A stretch of 64,000 nucleotides of DNA from Aliiroseovarius sp. S1339 (GTDB taxonomy: Bacteria; Pseudomonadota; Alphaproteobacteria; Rhodobacterales; Rhodobacteraceae), in assembly GCF_023195695.1 (NCBI RefSeq), contig NZ_JALPQG010000003.1:124001-188000 (forward strand), given 5' to 3'. The translations under genes were made by a program, and so were the position numbers. The notes below the pieces were generated by a model that had not been told where the DNA came from, did not search any database, and saw nothing but the letters and a program-made list of their open reading frames with translations. Shown here piece by piece: positions 55,130 to 64,000 of the stretch. How positions within the stretch are numbered: position 1 is the stretch's first letter; each line of letters starts with the position of its first letter.

Positions 55130-56494
55130 TCAGGCTTCCAGCGCGCGACGCAGAAGCTCCAGGTCTTCCGCGATCTGGTCGTCGATGCCCTTCAGCTCGT
55201 CAATCCGCTTCACCCCGTGCATGACCGTGGTGTGGTCACGCCCACCGAAACGGCGCCCGATTTCCGGCAGCGACCGCGACGTCATGTGCTTGGCCAGATA
55301 CATCGCGACCTGACGCGGGCGGGCGATTGTGCGCACCCGCTTAGGGCCGATCAGGTCGGACAGGCGGATGTTGTAATGTTCGCTGACCTTGCGCTGGATC
55401 TCTTCAACCGTGACCTTGCGGTCCGAGGCGCGAAGGATGTCGCCAAGGCAGTCTTGTGCCAGTTCAAGCGTGATTTCGCGGCCTACAAGCGAGGCAAAGG
55501 CGAACAGGCGCATCAACGCGCCTTCCAGCACCCGCACATTGGTTGAAATGCGATGGGCCAGAAATTCCAGTACGCCATCGGCAATCACCAGACCGTTATA
55601 TTGCTCGCGATAGCTGTTCACCTTATTTTGCAGCACGCCAAGGCGCAGCTCATAGTCGGTCGGGTGCAGGTCAACTACAAGGCCACACTGCAGACGGCTT
55701 TTAATGCGGTCTTCCATGTCCTTGATTTCACCCGGAGCGCGGTCGCCCGAGATGATGATCTGTTTGTTCTGGTCCACCAAAGCATTGAACGTGTGAAAAA
55801 ATTCTTCCTGTGTGCTGTCCTTGCCAGCTATGAACTGGACGTCATCAACCATCAGCACATCGACCGAGCGGAACAGTTGTTTGAAATCCATCATCTGTTT
55901 TTCGCGGATCGCCTGAACGAAACGATACATGAATTGTTCGGCAGACAGGTAAACGATGCGCAGCTCGGGGTTGCGGGCGATCATTTCATGCGCAATCGCG
56001 TGCATCAGGTGGGTCTTGCCCAACCCCACACCGCCATACAGGAAAAGCGGGTTGAAGGTGACAGGGCCGCCTTCAGCCACGCGGCGCGCGGCGGCATGGG
56101 CCAATTCATTCGGTTTGCCCACAACGAAATTGTCAAATGTGAAACGTTCGTAAAGCGGGGCACCGGGCAGGTCGTCCTGATCGGGCTTGGCAACGGTTGC
56201 CGGGGCAACTTTAGCACCGTTCATCACCTGCGCGGCTGGCGTATGTGTTGCTTTGGCGGGCACGGAGAATTCCAGCCGTGAGACCTTCAGCCCCTCGCCC
56301 AGCATATGGCGCAAAATCTTGTCACCAAAGTTGCGGTCCACCCAATTGCCCAAGAAGTTGGTCGGAACCAAAAAAGTGGCGACCCCGTTCTTCAGATCGG
56401 CAAATTCCAGCGGTTCAATCCAGTTGGTGTAGTTATTCTGCCCTACAGATTTTTGCAGCTTGCTTCGAACAAGTCCCCATTCTTCGTTCGTCAT
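55130..56494 (-). CDS. dnaA: Chromosomal replication initiator DnaA
   Basis: AAA+ initiator that binds DnaA boxes and opens oriC. Domain I is 1-80, the linker about 81-115, and the AAA+ domain starts with LYERFTFDNFVVGKPNELAHAA; Walker A is GGVGLGKTHL (near 153). Walker B is DVLMVDDVQFIAGK and domain IV ends with the DnaA signature GGRDHTTVMHGVKRI. Length is 454 aa. GAGGTAAT precedes the ATG. A 593-bp gap separates it from rpsT. Confidence 0.97.
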   Translation of the reverse strand: MTNEEWGLVRSKLQKSVGQNNYTNWIEPLEFADLKNGVATFLVPTNFLGNWVDRNFGDKILRHMLGEGLKVSRLEFSVPAKATHTPAAQVMNGAKVAPATVAKPDQDDLPGAPLYERFTFDNFVVGKPNELAHAAARRVAEGGPVTFNPLFLYGGVGLGKTHLMHAIAHEMIARNPELRIVYLSAEQFMYRFVQAIREKQMMDFKQLFRSVDVLMVDDVQFIAGKDSTQEEFFHTFNALVDQNKQIIISGDRAPGEIKDMEDRIKSRLQCGLVVDLHPTDYELRLGVLQNKVNSYREQYNGLVIADGVLEFLAHRISTNVRVLEGALMRLFAFASLVGREITLELAQDCLGDILRASDRKVTVEEIQRKVSEHYNIRLSDLIGPKRVRTIARPRQVAMYLAKHMTSRSLPEIGRRFGGRDHTTVMHGVKRIDELKGIDDQIAEDLELLRRALEA

Positions 56495-57087
56495 ATTACC
56501 TCAACTCGGTTTCTTACATAGGCTGTTTGACGACAGCCAATTTTCCCAAACAAATCGACACTAAAGCGCCCAAGCGCTTGACGACTCACAGAAACCTGGC
56601 ACACCCGCCCCACCAAGGCGTACCAAACCGATAAGCGCTCGCTGCACAAGACATCGGTCTTGTGACAGGGAGCGCCCATGCGGGCATGGAGACAGAACAA
56701 CAAAATAAGGTGCCGGGCCTAAGCGGTCCGACAATCTCTGAAAACGCCCGCTCTTAACCCAACCCCCAAGTCGGAATAAAAACTAACGCTAACTGAACCG
56801 GACAGGCTCCGATTCAATCTTCAGGTCAAATTTTAACCTAATTTTTCAAGGGTTTACCCCTTGATTGTATCATAGTCCCAAGTCGGCGATGTGAATCGCT
56901 GCATGCAAGCTAGCAACCTGTCAGCGGCTCGCGCAATAGAACTTCGCGCTTGACTCATTCTTTCCAAAAACGAATCTCAAGTGGCTTTCACTTATGCAAT
57001 TTTTATCGCCAGAAACGCGAACGGAGCGTGCCTTTGCGGACACGCTCCGTTTGTTTTTCAAAACCGGTCTTTCGACCAGAATCGTGT
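56495..57087. other. 593-bp gap between dnaA and rpsT: dnaA control region
   Basis: The longest non-coding stretch of the window, AT-richer than its surroundings. It contains six GANTC sites (56583, 56811, 56893, 56952, 56972, 57079), an 8-bp perfect hairpin CACAAGAC / GTCTTGTG with tetraloop ATCG at 56645-56664, a 7-bp hairpin TCAAGGG / CCCTTGA at 56846-56864, and a 10-bp terminator-like stem at 57021-57050. No good DnaA box (TTATCCACA or one mismatch) is visible, so I do not call it oriC. No protein gene is convincing. The dnaA promoter must lie here. Confidence 0.6.
57021..57057. terminator. Terminator-like hairpin downstream of rpsT
   Basis: A perfect 10-bp stem (ACGGAGCGTG / CACGCTCCGT) with a 10-base loop, 38 bases after the rpsT stop, so it most simply ends rpsT. 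The T-rich tail (TTGTTTTTC) is, however, on the plus strand, pointing away from rpsT, where no gene precedes it. Confidence 0.6.
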
Positions 57088-57351
57088 TTAGCTCAGCGCT
57101 TTCACACGTGCCGCCAGGCGCGACACTTTGCGCGCCGCGGTGTTCTTGTGGTAAACGCCTTTGCTTACGCCGCGCATCAGTTCAGGCTGGGCTGCTTTGA
57201 GGGCTGCCGAAGCGGCATCTTTGTTGCCAGTCTCGATCGCTTCTTCAACTTTGCGCAGATAGGTGCGGATGCGCGAACGGCGGGCTTTGTTTACAGCAAA
57301 ACGAGCCTCGTTCTGACGGGCGCGTTTTTTGGATTGGGTCGAATTGGCCAT
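57088..57351 (-). CDS. rpsT: 30S ribosomal protein S20
   Basis: An 87-aa primary 16S-binding ribosomal protein. The sequence is the usual basic helical bundle: [18 protein letters not shown] at the start, [20 protein letters not shown] at the end. AAGGGA precedes the ATG. Monocistronic; followed by the hairpin at 57021-57050. Confidence 0.97.
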   Translation of the reverse strand: MANSTQSKKRARQNEARFAVNKARRSRIRTYLRKVEEAIETGNKDAASAALKAAQPELMRGVSKGVYHKNTAARKVSRLAARVKALS

Positions 57352-57510
57352 GTGTCTGATCCCTTCATCGGGTGTGGTTTACATTTCAATAGCTGCGCGC
57401 CAGCACCCAACCGGGTTCAGAACCGATGATTCTGGCCAAAGCGGGCCTCACGCGCATGTATGCGGCACCCTTTACGGAAAAACTTCCGCAAAGGGAACCC
57501 AATAATTGCT

Positions 57511-58287
57511 TTATTTGTCGCGGAACTGCGGTTCGCGCTTTTCAGCAAAGGCGGCCATGCCTTCTTTCTGATCTTCGGTCGCGAACAGAGAATGGAAAAC
57601 GCGGCGTTCGAACAGGATGCCTTCGGTCAGCGGAAGTTGCTCTGCGCGGTTGACCGTTTCCTTGATCGCCATGACGGTGATCATCGACTTCTCGGCAATC
57701 TTCGCGGCTGCAGACATGGCTTCGTCCATCAGCTTTTTGGCCGGCACGACGCGGCTGACAAGCCCGGAGCGTTCGGCCTCTTCCGCGTCCATGAAACGAC
57801 CGGTCAGGTTCATATCCATTGACTTGGCGCGGCCAACCAACTTGGTCAGACGTTGGGTGCCGCCCATACCGGCCATTACGCCCAAGTTTACCTCGGGTTG
57901 GCCAAACTTGGCGGTGTCAGACGCGATAATGAAATCACACATCATAGCCAATTCGCACCCGCCGCCCAGCGCATAGCCGGACACGGCTGCGATGATCGGC
58001 TTGCGAATGCGCATGATGGCATCTTCTTCCGGGGTGAACAGATCGCCCGCAAAAACATCAACGAAGCTTTTTTCCGCCATCATCTTGATGTCGGCGCCAG
58101 CCGCGAAAGCCTTTTCAGTTCCGGTGACGACGATGCAGCGCACCTTGTCGTTCTTCTGGGCGTCTGCCAGCGCATCGCCAAGTTCACCCAGCAGGTGAAG
58201 GTTCAAAGCGTTTAGCGCGTCGGGTCGGTTGAGCTTGATCAGACAGATGTGATCTTCGGTCTCAACGATAATATTCTTATAGGCCAT
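57511..58287 (-). CDS. Enoyl-CoA hydratase (crotonase family)
   Basis: A 258-aa crotonase hydrating trans-2-enoyl-CoA in beta-oxidation. The oxyanion-hole segment AFAAGADIKMM (60-70) and both catalytic glutamates, Glu112 (GGGCELAM) and Glu132 (GQPEVNLG), are present, so it is a true hydratase rather than an isomerase. ATG 58287 has GGGGGA; a frame to 58353 adds 22 residues. It lies 67 bp downstream of mutM on the same strand. In this group the gene is often annotated fadB1 or paaG-like; the substrate range is unknown. Confidence 0.92.
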   Translation of the reverse strand: MAYKNIIVETEDHICLIKLNRPDALNALNLHLLGELGDALADAQKNDKVRCIVVTGTEKAFAAGADIKMMAEKSFVDVFAGDLFTPEEDAIMRIRKPIIAAVSGYALGGGCELAMMCDFIIASDTAKFGQPEVNLGVMAGMGGTQRLTKLVGRAKSMDMNLTGRFMDAEEAERSGLVSRVVPAKKLMDEAMSAAAKIAEKSMITVMAIKETVNRAEQLPLTEGILFERRVFHSLFATEDQKEGMAAFAEKREPQFRDK

Positions 58288-58354
58288 GGTTCCCCCTGCC
58301 TTTGTCCGTGGTGGTCGAAGCGGAGTCGTAAGCATGCCCGCCGCGGTGATCAAG

Positions 58355-59203
58355 CTATCTTTGGCATTGCGCGCAATAGAAAGTTGACCGCCCGGATTGC
58401 GTGATTCGCCTTATTCTTCCAGTGCAACCTTGCGTCACACAGGATTCACCTTCGCGTCCATAGACCCGAAAATTGTGTTGGAAATAGCCCAGATCGCCAT
58501 CCGCCTGCCGATAGTCTTTCAAAGACGAACCGCCACTTTCGATCGCTTCAGACAGCACGTCGCGGATGATCGGAACAAGCCCCGCGATCCGTGCCGGTGC
58601 AATGCGCGCGGCCTTGCGGGTTGGGTGAATCCCTGTGCGAAACAGCACCTCGCACACATATATATTGCCCAGTCCCGCGATGATTCCCTGATCCAGCAGG
58701 GCAGTTTTGATGGGCGAATTGCGGTGACTTAGGGCGGCTTGCAGATATGGCTCGTCAAAGGTGTTGCCCAGCGGCTCTGGCCCAAGCACGCGGATCAACT
58801 TGTGGTCGCCCAATGTCGCAGTCTCGCATAAATCCATTGCCCCGAACCGGCGAGGATCGTTGAACGTCACCCGCGCGCCGTTGTCCATGTCCAACACCAC
58901 ATGGTCATGTTTTTCGGGCGCCGGGTGGTCGTGCTGAAACTCCCCCAACTGATGACCCGAGATCAGCATCCGCCCTGACATGCCAAGATGGGTAATCAAC
59001 GTCTCACCCGTATCGAGGTCAGCCAGCAGGTATTTCGACCGCCGCCCAAGCCGCAGCACGCGCGCACCCGTCAGGCGCTCTGCCATCCGGTCGGGGAACG
59101 GCCAACGCAGCCCGTCACGCCGGGTTTCGGCGCGCGCAATCCGCGCGCCTTCCATCACGGGGGACAAGCCGCGGCGAACCGTCTCGACCTCAGGTAATTC
59201 GGG
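58355..59203 (-). CDS. mutM: Formamidopyrimidine-DNA glycosylase
   Basis: Excises 8-oxoguanine and Fapy lesions and nicks the site. After Met removal the catalytic N-terminus is Pro2-Glu3 ([13 protein letters not shown]), the H2TH motif includes [18 protein letters not shown], and the zinc finger is [10 protein letters not shown] ... FYCAQCQR at the very C-terminus. Length is 282 aa. ATG 59203 is fixed by the need for Met-Pro-Glu. Divergent from ubiE, 77 bp apart. Confidence 0.96.
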   Translation of the reverse strand, partial: PELPEVETVRRGLSPVMEGARIARAETRRDGLRWPFPDRMAERLTGARVLRLGRRSKYLLADLDTGETLITHLGMSGRMLISGHQLGEFQHDHPAPEKHDHVVLDMDNGARVTFNDPRRFGAMDLCETATLGDHKLIRVLGPEPLGNTFDEPYLQAALSHRNSPIKTALLDQGIIAGLGNIYVCEVLFRTGIHPTRKAARIAPARIAGLVPIIRDVLSEAIESGGSSLKDYRQADGDLGYFQHNFRVYGREGESCVTQGCTGRIRRITQSGRSTFYCAQCQR

Positions 59204-59280
59204 CATCTCGTCCGCCTCTCCATTGTGTGCCACCATTCGTCACGATATGAGGGATCAATCGCAAGGAATGGGCAAGCCTG

Positions 59281-60033
59281 ATGAGCACCTCCGAGACAAA
59301 AACAACCCATTTTGGGTTCAAGACCGTGGCCGAGGACGACAAGGCCGGGATGGTTCACGGCGTTTTCACCAACGTCGCGTCGAAATATGACATCATGAAT
59401 GACGTCATGTCTGTGGGAATCCACCGTGTTTGGAAAGATGCGATGATGGATTGGTTGGCGCCGCGAAACGGTCAGCGGCTGTTGGACGTGGCAGGTGGCA
59501 CCGGCGATATCTCGTTCCGGTTTCTTGACCGCGCGCCAGCGGCTTCCGCCGTCGTGCTGGACATGACAGAGTCGATGTTGGTCGAAGGCCGCAAACGAGC
59601 CGACGCGACCAACAAGGCGGATCGTCTTGATTGGGTGGTTGGCGACGCGATGGCGCTGCCGTTCGAAGATAACAGTTTTGACCGCTATACGATCAGTTTC
59701 GGCATTCGCAACGTGACGCGCATTCCTGATGCATTGAAGGAAGCTTTTCGCGTGTTGAAACCCGGTGGGCGGCTGGTTGTATTAGAGTTCAGCCAGCTTC
59801 CCAATGACGGGATGCAGAAACTATACGACCTCTATTCCTTTAACGTGATCCCGCGCATGGGCAAGCTGATCGCGGATGACGCCGACAGCTATCAGTATCT
59901 GGTCGAATCGATCCGAAACTTCCCCGATCAAGAGACTTTCGCGCAAATGATCCGTGACGCGGGTTTCGAAAATGTAAAGTTCCGCAACCTGTCGTTGGGC
60001 ATTGCGGCGCTGCATTCAGGGTGGAAAATCTAG
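59281..60033 (+). CDS. ubiE: Ubiquinone/menaquinone C-methyltransferase UbiE
   Basis: SAM-dependent C-methylation of 2-methoxy-6-polyprenyl-benzoquinol in ubiquinone synthesis. The family start [17 protein letters not shown] and [17 protein letters not shown] lead to the SAM loop [12 protein letters not shown] (near 67-78), with [15 protein letters not shown] near 139. Length is 250 aa. ubiB starts one base after its stop, so the two form a quinone operon. Ubiquinone also feeds the RegB quinone sensor encoded 25 kb away. Confidence 0.96.
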   Translation: MSTSETKTTHFGFKTVAEDDKAGMVHGVFTNVASKYDIMNDVMSVGIHRVWKDAMMDWLAPRNGQRLLDVAGGTGDISFRFLDRAPAASAVVLDMTESMLVEGRKRADATNKADRLDWVVGDAMALPFEDNSFDRYTISFGIRNVTRIPDALKEAFRVLKPGGRLVVLEFSQLPNDGMQKLYDLYSFNVIPRMGKLIADDADSYQYLVESIRNFPDQETFAQMIRDAGFENVKFRNLSLGIAALHSGWKI

Positions 60034-60034
60034 G

Positions 60035-61564
60035 ATGCGCGGACCCCACAACATCTGGCGGCTGATCCGTACCGGTGCGACCTTCCAGCGGACGGGCGCA
60101 ATGGGCGTTGTGCTGGACGCGATGAACGCGCCGCCGGCCATTAGGCTTGCCGCCCGCGTCATTGGGTTTCCCTTCGCGTGGCTGGGGAAGAAGGGCGACA
60201 CGTCCCTGCCGCCCTTGACCCGCGCGATCACGGCGCTGGGCCCGGCGTATATTAAGTTCGGTCAAATCCTTTCAACCCGGCCTGATGTTGTCGGCGCTGA
60301 ACTGTCTGACCAATTGCAGTATCTGCAGGACAAGCTGCCGCCGTTCCCGTCTGCGGTTGCCCGGCGGATGATCGAAAAAGAACTTGGCGTGAAAGTGGAC
60401 GACGTGTTTTCGGAGTTTTCGGAACCCGTTGCCGCAGCGTCGATCGCGCAGGTGCACCGTGCACGGGTCGCTGCGACTGGCGAAGATGTCGCGGTCAAAG
60501 TTTTGCGCCCGCATATCGAGCGCGCCTTTCGCACCGATATTGATGCATTCCATTTCTCAGCCAGCTTTATCGAATGGTTGCTGCCCTCCACCCGCCGTCT
60601 GCGCCCCACCGATGTGGTCGAGCATTTCGAAGGCGTGGTGCTGGGCGAGCTTGATTTGCGCCTGGAAAGCGCCTCGGCCAGCGAGTTTGCAGAGAATACG
60701 GCGAATGACGCGGGCTTCGTGGTGCCCAAGGTGAACTGGGGCCTGTCTGGCCGTACGGTGATGACGCTGGGCTGGGGCGAAGGCCTTGCGGCAAACGATC
60801 TGCCCGCCATTCGCGCCTCGGGGTTGGACATGGACGCGCTGGGCGAACGGGTGTTGCAACTGTTCTTGTCGCACGCGCTGCGCGATGGTCTGTTTCATGG
60901 TGACATGCACCAAGGCAACCTGAAATTCGCCGCGAACGGGGATATCATCGCCATCGACTTCGGCATCATGGGGCGGATCGACGAATACACTCGCCGTGTC
61001 TATGCCGAAATTCTGTATGGCTTCATCTCCCGTGACTATCGTCGTGTCGCCGAGGTCCACTTTGAGGCGGGTTATGTGCCCGCCGACCGCAATGTCGAGG
61101 AATTCGCCCGCGCGTTGCGCGCAGTTGGCGAGCCGATATTTGGAATGGATGCCACCCAAATCTCGATGGGTCGGCTTCTGTCCTATCTGTTCGAGGTGAC
61201 CGAACGGTTCGGTATGGAAACCCGCACCGAACTGATTTTGCTGCAACGCACCATGGTGGTCGTCGAAGGCGTGTCACGCTCGCTAAGCCCGAACATCAAC
61301 ATATGGCAGGTCGCCAAGCCAGTGGTGGAAAACTACATCACCAGCTCGATCGGCCCTAAAGCATTGTTGCGCGATCTGGCGCGAACGGCGCGTGTTCTGG
61401 CCCGGTTCGGCCCGCGTCTGCCCGAACTTGCAGAGGCCGCATTGATCCGGCAATCCACACCCTTGCCCGAACCTGACCGCGCGCGCCCATTTCGGGCGAT
61501 GGGTTACGTCACTCTGGGCAGTGGATTGGCGCTTGTGGCGGTGTGGGTTTCAAGCCTGCTCTAA
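60035..61564 (+). CDS. ubiB: Ubiquinone biosynthesis kinase-like protein UbiB
   Basis: A 509-aa atypical protein-kinase-like ATPase (ADCK/ABC1 family) needed for ubiquinone synthesis, probably by extracting lipid intermediates. The KxGQ motif is in YIKFGQILSTRPD, the Ala-rich loop in AAASIAQVHRARV, the catalytic Asp in LFHGDMHQGNLKF and the metal motif in IAIDFGIMGRID. One hydrophobic C-terminal segment (about 488-507) anchors it. ATG 60035 is one base after the ubiE stop. The 3' end overlaps the convergent kinase gene by 15 bp. Confidence 0.95.
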   Translation: MRGPHNIWRLIRTGATFQRTGAMGVVLDAMNAPPAIRLAARVIGFPFAWLGKKGDTSLPPLTRAITALGPAYIKFGQILSTRPDVVGAELSDQLQYLQDKLPPFPSAVARRMIEKELGVKVDDVFSEFSEPVAAASIAQVHRARVAATGEDVAVKVLRPHIERAFRTDIDAFHFSASFIEWLLPSTRRLRPTDVVEHFEGVVLGELDLRLESASASEFAENTANDAGFVVPKVNWGLSGRTVMTLGWGEGLAANDLPAIRASGLDMDALGERVLQLFLSHALRDGLFHGDMHQGNLKFAANGDIIAIDFGIMGRIDEYTRRVYAEILYGFISRDYRRVAEVHFEAGYVPADRNVEEFARALRAVGEPIFGMDATQISMGRLLSYLFEVTERFGMETRTELILLQRTMVVVEGVSRSLSPNINIWQVAKPVVENYITSSIGPKALLRDLARTARVLARFGPRLPELAEAALIRQSTPLPEPDRARPFRAMGYVTLGSGLALVAVWVSSLL

Positions 61565-62422
61565 CGCGGCCATTTCCAGCGCGACAACATGCGCATAGTC
61601 GTGATCCCCCAGGGCGCTTTTCCATTGGCAGTAGGTCGCCATCCGCCACTGAAAAAGGGGTGCCAACGCGCGGTAGCGGGAGATGGAAATGCTGTCGCGG
61701 CTTTCGCGTTCGTAGGCCAACAGAAATTTCTCGATCTCGTCCGCGCTCAATGCCCGGTGACCATAGAGCACCTGCATTGCAGGCGACAGGAACATGGCAA
61801 TATCCGCACTGGGATCGCCGATGGCAGGGCATTGCCAGTCGATCAGCCGACACCCGTCGCGGGTTTCCAGAATGTTTCCCGGCACGATGTCTCCGTGCAG
61901 AAACGCGCGGCGGGCAGGGGGAAGGTCTGGCGCAGCCGGTGGAGGCGGCGGACCATTCTGTCCCGCAACCGCCATCGCGCGCCCATTTGCGATCAGGGAC
62001 GCAGGCGTCACCGTCATATGTGGCAGGCCCTCAGGCAATGGGTGCTGGTGAAGGCGCGCCATCAGCTTTGCGACCATCGTCACGTCTCCGCGCCAAAATG
62101 CTCCGCTGATATGCTTGTAAACTATGCTTTCACCCAATCTGCTATCCTGGAAGGCCACCAATTCCGGGGCAATTTGAGTTCCGGACAAAGCGCGCAAGGC
62201 CAAGGCTTCCCGTGTGCCGTCATTTGCAAATAAGGGTGTTGCACTGTTGAGGGTAAAAAGCTTGCAGACCAAAGTGGTTTGGGCGTCCAGATCGACCTTC
62301 CAGATCGGATTGGTCCGCCCACCGGCCAGTGCAGCCCATCTGGCGCCATCGGGGATTACCCCTGCATCAGACCAGATGCGTTTGAGCTGGTCCAGCGCTG
62401 ACCGCGTTCGCATAATGTCCAT
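61550..62422 (-). CDS. Aminoglycoside/choline-kinase family phosphotransferase
   Basis: A 290-aa APH-fold kinase. The catalytic loop is FLHGDIVPGNILE and the metal motif RLIDWQCPAIGDPSADIA, both complete. A small-molecule substrate such as choline, homoserine or a sugar is likely; nothing nearby specifies it. GAAGGG lies 10 bases before ATG 62422; Met4 (62413) is an alternative. It is not closely like the AmgK homologue in this window. Convergent with ubiB. Confidence 0.8.
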   Translation of the reverse strand: MDIMRTRSALDQLKRIWSDAGVIPDGARWAALAGGRTNPIWKVDLDAQTTLVCKLFTLNSATPLFANDGTREALALRALSGTQIAPELVAFQDSRLGESIVYKHISGAFWRGDVTMVAKLMARLHQHPLPEGLPHMTVTPASLIANGRAMAVAGQNGPPPPPAAPDLPPARRAFLHGDIVPGNILETRDGCRLIDWQCPAIGDPSADIAMFLSPAMQVLYGHRALSADEIEKFLLAYERESRDSISISRYRALAPLFQWRMATYCQWKSALGDHDYAHVVALEMAALEQA

Positions 62423-62487
62423 TGCGGTGGTACCCTTCGAGAATTGGCGCCAAGCTAGGGCGCGGCAGCGGCAAGGGCAACCGCTGG

Positions 62488-63159
62488 TTATGGCTCGCGA
62501 ATGGCCGAAACGGTTTCGGCCTGAATCTTTTGCCCACTTTCAAGGATCAGCCACAATTTGCCGTCGCTATTCTGGGTTTCGGTGATTTTGCTGTAGGCCT
62601 GCACTGGGTCGGTCGAAAGGTGTCGTCCGTTGCCTAAGCTGGTCAGTTCAAACGTGTAAACACCGCGCGGCAACGGCGCGCCGGATTGATCCACGCCCGC
62701 CCATTCAACCGGGTCAGTCGTCATTGGTATGACCCTGTTTTCCATCACGTCGCCGGCTGCGTTCTTAACCACCAGCCGTGTTTCATCCGCCCCGTTTGCC
62801 GGTTGGGGCACCAGCGTGACCGGGCTTTGATCGAACAAAACGGGGGCTGCGACACGTGCCTCCATCCCGACCCAGCCCGCAATGTCTGACAGGCCCATCA
62901 AGCCCAGTTTGGTGCCAAGCCCGTCTAACAGGTCGTTTGTCCGCACCTGCTGTTCGACTCCCGAGAAGGTCGCCAGTTGCACGGCATAGTCAGATGATTC
63001 AATCGGGTTCAGAGGGTCTTGATTTTCCATCTGCGCCGTCAGCATCTTCAAGAACGTCTCGAAATCAGATGAGATCACGGCGTCACCATTTTTGGTGGCT
63101 TGCGTGTATTGGGCGGGGCCAGCCGTTAAAGCGGCGGGCATGTTCTGCGAAATCTCCAT
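62488..63159 (-). CDS. flgD: Flagellar hook assembly protein FlgD
   Basis: A 223-aa scaffold placed at the tip of the growing hook and later replaced. The N-terminal block FLKMLTAQMENQDPLNPIESSDYAVQLATFSGVEQQV (described over residues 34-70) is the FlgD signature and export region; the rest is the FlgD Ig/tudor part. AAGGAG precedes the ATG. It lies 12 bp downstream of fliK on the same strand, the Rhodobacterales order, and marks the edge of a flagellar cluster to the right. Confidence 0.95.
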   Translation of the reverse strand: MEISQNMPAALTAGPAQYTQATKNGDAVISSDFETFLKMLTAQMENQDPLNPIESSDYAVQLATFSGVEQQVRTNDLLDGLGTKLGLMGLSDIAGWVGMEARVAAPVLFDQSPVTLVPQPANGADETRLVVKNAAGDVMENRVIPMTTDPVEWAGVDQSGAPLPRGVYTFELTSLGNGRHLSTDPVQAYSKITETQNSDGKLWLILESGQKIQAETVSAIREP

Positions 63160-63171
63160 TTGGGGAACTCC

Positions 63172-64000
63172 TTAAATTCTGATGTCCATGCCGGCATTTT
63201 CGCCAACGCTGATTTGCACAACATCCTGCACCGGTTGGTGGGCAAAGCCATTGGAACGGCCCGCTTGGTTTGGTTGTGCATCGCCTTTGGATTGCCCATC
63301 GGCGGGTGGGTCCCCCTGCTGGTGGAACGTGAAACTGACATCGTCATAGCCGAGCTCATGCATATCCTGCGCCAGCTGTTCGATATGGCGGCGCATCAGG
63401 TCCAATGTTTCGGGTCGTTCAACCTGCAAGATGACGTTCATTGAGGATGCGTCAGTTCGGAACGTTAATCGCAGACGCCCAAGTTCCTCGGGGTTCAGGG
63501 TCAGTTCCACCGGCTTGTCGGGATTGGAACGCGCCACCTCGGCCAGTTGCGCGGAGACGATGCGTGGCATGTCTGGTGTCGTGCGAAGCGGTTGGGTCTG
63601 CTGACCCGCATCGCGGAACTGTGGGGCGGCAAACTCTAACGGTGCCTCCTCCGATTTCGTGAAGACCTCCTGAAAGGCAGGGTCTTTGACAACTAGCTGT
63701 CGGGCTTGCAGCGTTGCGGTCGCCTGAATGGGTAAGGATGTGGGGGGTGGTGGCGTCAAAGTCGACGGTGCCGTTGTTGCGGTGTCACGCGGTCCCTGTG
63801 CATCCTTGCCCGGCGTGGCGAGAGCTCTGCTGTCGTTCGACAACTCGACCGTGCGGCGCGGCCTTGCCGGTTGCGGTTGAACGTCGCGCGCCGGACTGAA
63901 AGGCGACGCTTCACCCGCCCATCCTTTTGGAATGGCTTGCGCCTGCGGTCCATCAGCGGGCCGGTCGCCCTGCGTAGATGCAGGCGGCGTGTTTCCTAAC
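63172..64000 (-). CDS. fliK: Flagellar hook-length control protein FliK (N-terminus beyond right edge)
   Basis: The 3' part of fliK; the frame is open from the stop at 63172 to base 63999, so at least 276 residues, and the gene continues outside. The C-terminal FliK domain is ELTLNPEELGRLRLTF followed by VERPETLDLMRRHIEQL and the short basic-acidic tail. The visible N-terminal part is Pro-, Gln- and Ala-rich and low in structure, usual for the ruler region. It sets hook length and switches export specificity. Directly upstream of flgD. Confidence 0.9.
   Translation of the reverse strand, partial: LGNTPPASTQGDRPADGPQAQAIPKGWAGEASPFSPARDVQPQPARPRRTVELSNDSRALATPGKDAQGPRDTATTAPSTLTPPPPTSLPIQATATLQARQLVVKDPAFQEVFTKSEEAPLEFAAPQFRDAGQQTQPLRTTPDMPRIVSAQLAEVARSNPDKPVELTLNPEELGRLRLTFRTDASSMNVILQVERPETLDLMRRHIEQLAQDMHELGYDDVSFTFHQQGDPPADGQSKGDAQPNQAGRSNGFAHQPVQDVVQISVGENAGMDIRI

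Noticed and set aside
56831-56850. Fourth CtrA site TTAACCTAATTTTT upstream of dnaA
   Set aside because: Only one TTAA half is present; spacing to a second TTAA fails.
56495-57087. Chromosome origin (oriC) next to dnaA
   Set aside because: No TTATCCACA-type box with at most one mismatch and no box cluster is visible. In many Alphaproteobacteria oriC is elsewhere, so dnaA proximity alone is not enough.

Overview
This 64 kb window is chromosomal DNA of an alphaproteobacterium of the order Rhodobacterales, most likely a marine Roseobacter-group member. The evidence is a RegB/SenC/RegA redox system with its diagnostic residues, alphaproteobacterial-type AddAB, a monomeric NADP isocitrate dehydrogenase, a mitofilin-like protein next to HemY, the linkage dnaA-dnaN-recF-gyrB, moderately high GC, and CtrA-type boxes (TTAA-N7-TTAA). 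It is dense core genome. I see no insertion sequence, prophage, CRISPR array or rRNA operon. One tRNA, Thr(CGT), is present.

Layout. 1-16 kb: N-terminal part of mutS (cut by the left edge), galE, malic enzyme maeB, a membrane protein with a ClpP-like domain, two unrelated isocitrate dehydrogenases flanking a GNAT-YoaP protein, a ribokinase-type kinase, an SCP2 protein, argG, ilvA, then a divergent Hpt / receiver-PP2C phosphatase pair. 16-22 kb: a stress and RNA-maturation run (two Nudix hydrolases, hslO, CCA-adding enzyme, an RlmD-like 23S methyltransferase) and a periplasmic trio of L,D-transpeptidase lipoprotein, CAP lipoprotein and Tat-exported L,D-transpeptidase. 22-31 kb: trxA and a tight minus-strand operon tsaE-amgK-murU-addB-addA, joining t6A synthesis, cell-wall sugar recycling and double-strand-break repair. 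31-37 kb: a kinase-less PAS protein, regB, and divergent senC-regA-lipoprotein, then GNAT and HD-hydrolase genes. 37-43 kb: ahcY, extensin-like protein, a solitary trpB homologue with an altered TrpA-contact segment, a BON-LysM protein, DUF2853, a candidate small RNA, DUF1761, EVE and YciI proteins. 43-49 kb: gpsA-tsaD, divergent from hemD, mitofilin-like and hemY, then tRNA-Thr. 49-57 kb: gyrB, LysE, VOC, recF, dnaN, dnaA and a 593-bp gap before rpsT. 57-64 kb: crotonase, mutM, ubiE-ubiB, an aminoglycoside/choline-type phosphotransferase, flgD and fliK (cut by the right edge).

How it fits together. Translational coupling is frequent: 4-bp ATGA or GTGA overlaps link addB/addA, tsaE/amgK, tsaD/gpsA, cca/rlmD-like, recF/VOC/LysE and HD/GNAT. 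The most interesting regulatory signal is three perfect TTAA-N7-TTAA boxes. All three lie in gaps between genes: one between the Hpt and receiver-PP2C genes, one at the regB/PAS junction, and one just upstream of a structured, terminator-ended stretch that could be a CtrA-controlled small RNA. Coding assignments rest on motifs read by eye. Start codons were chosen from Shine-Dalgarno sequences, coupling and family length. All regulatory sites are predictions.
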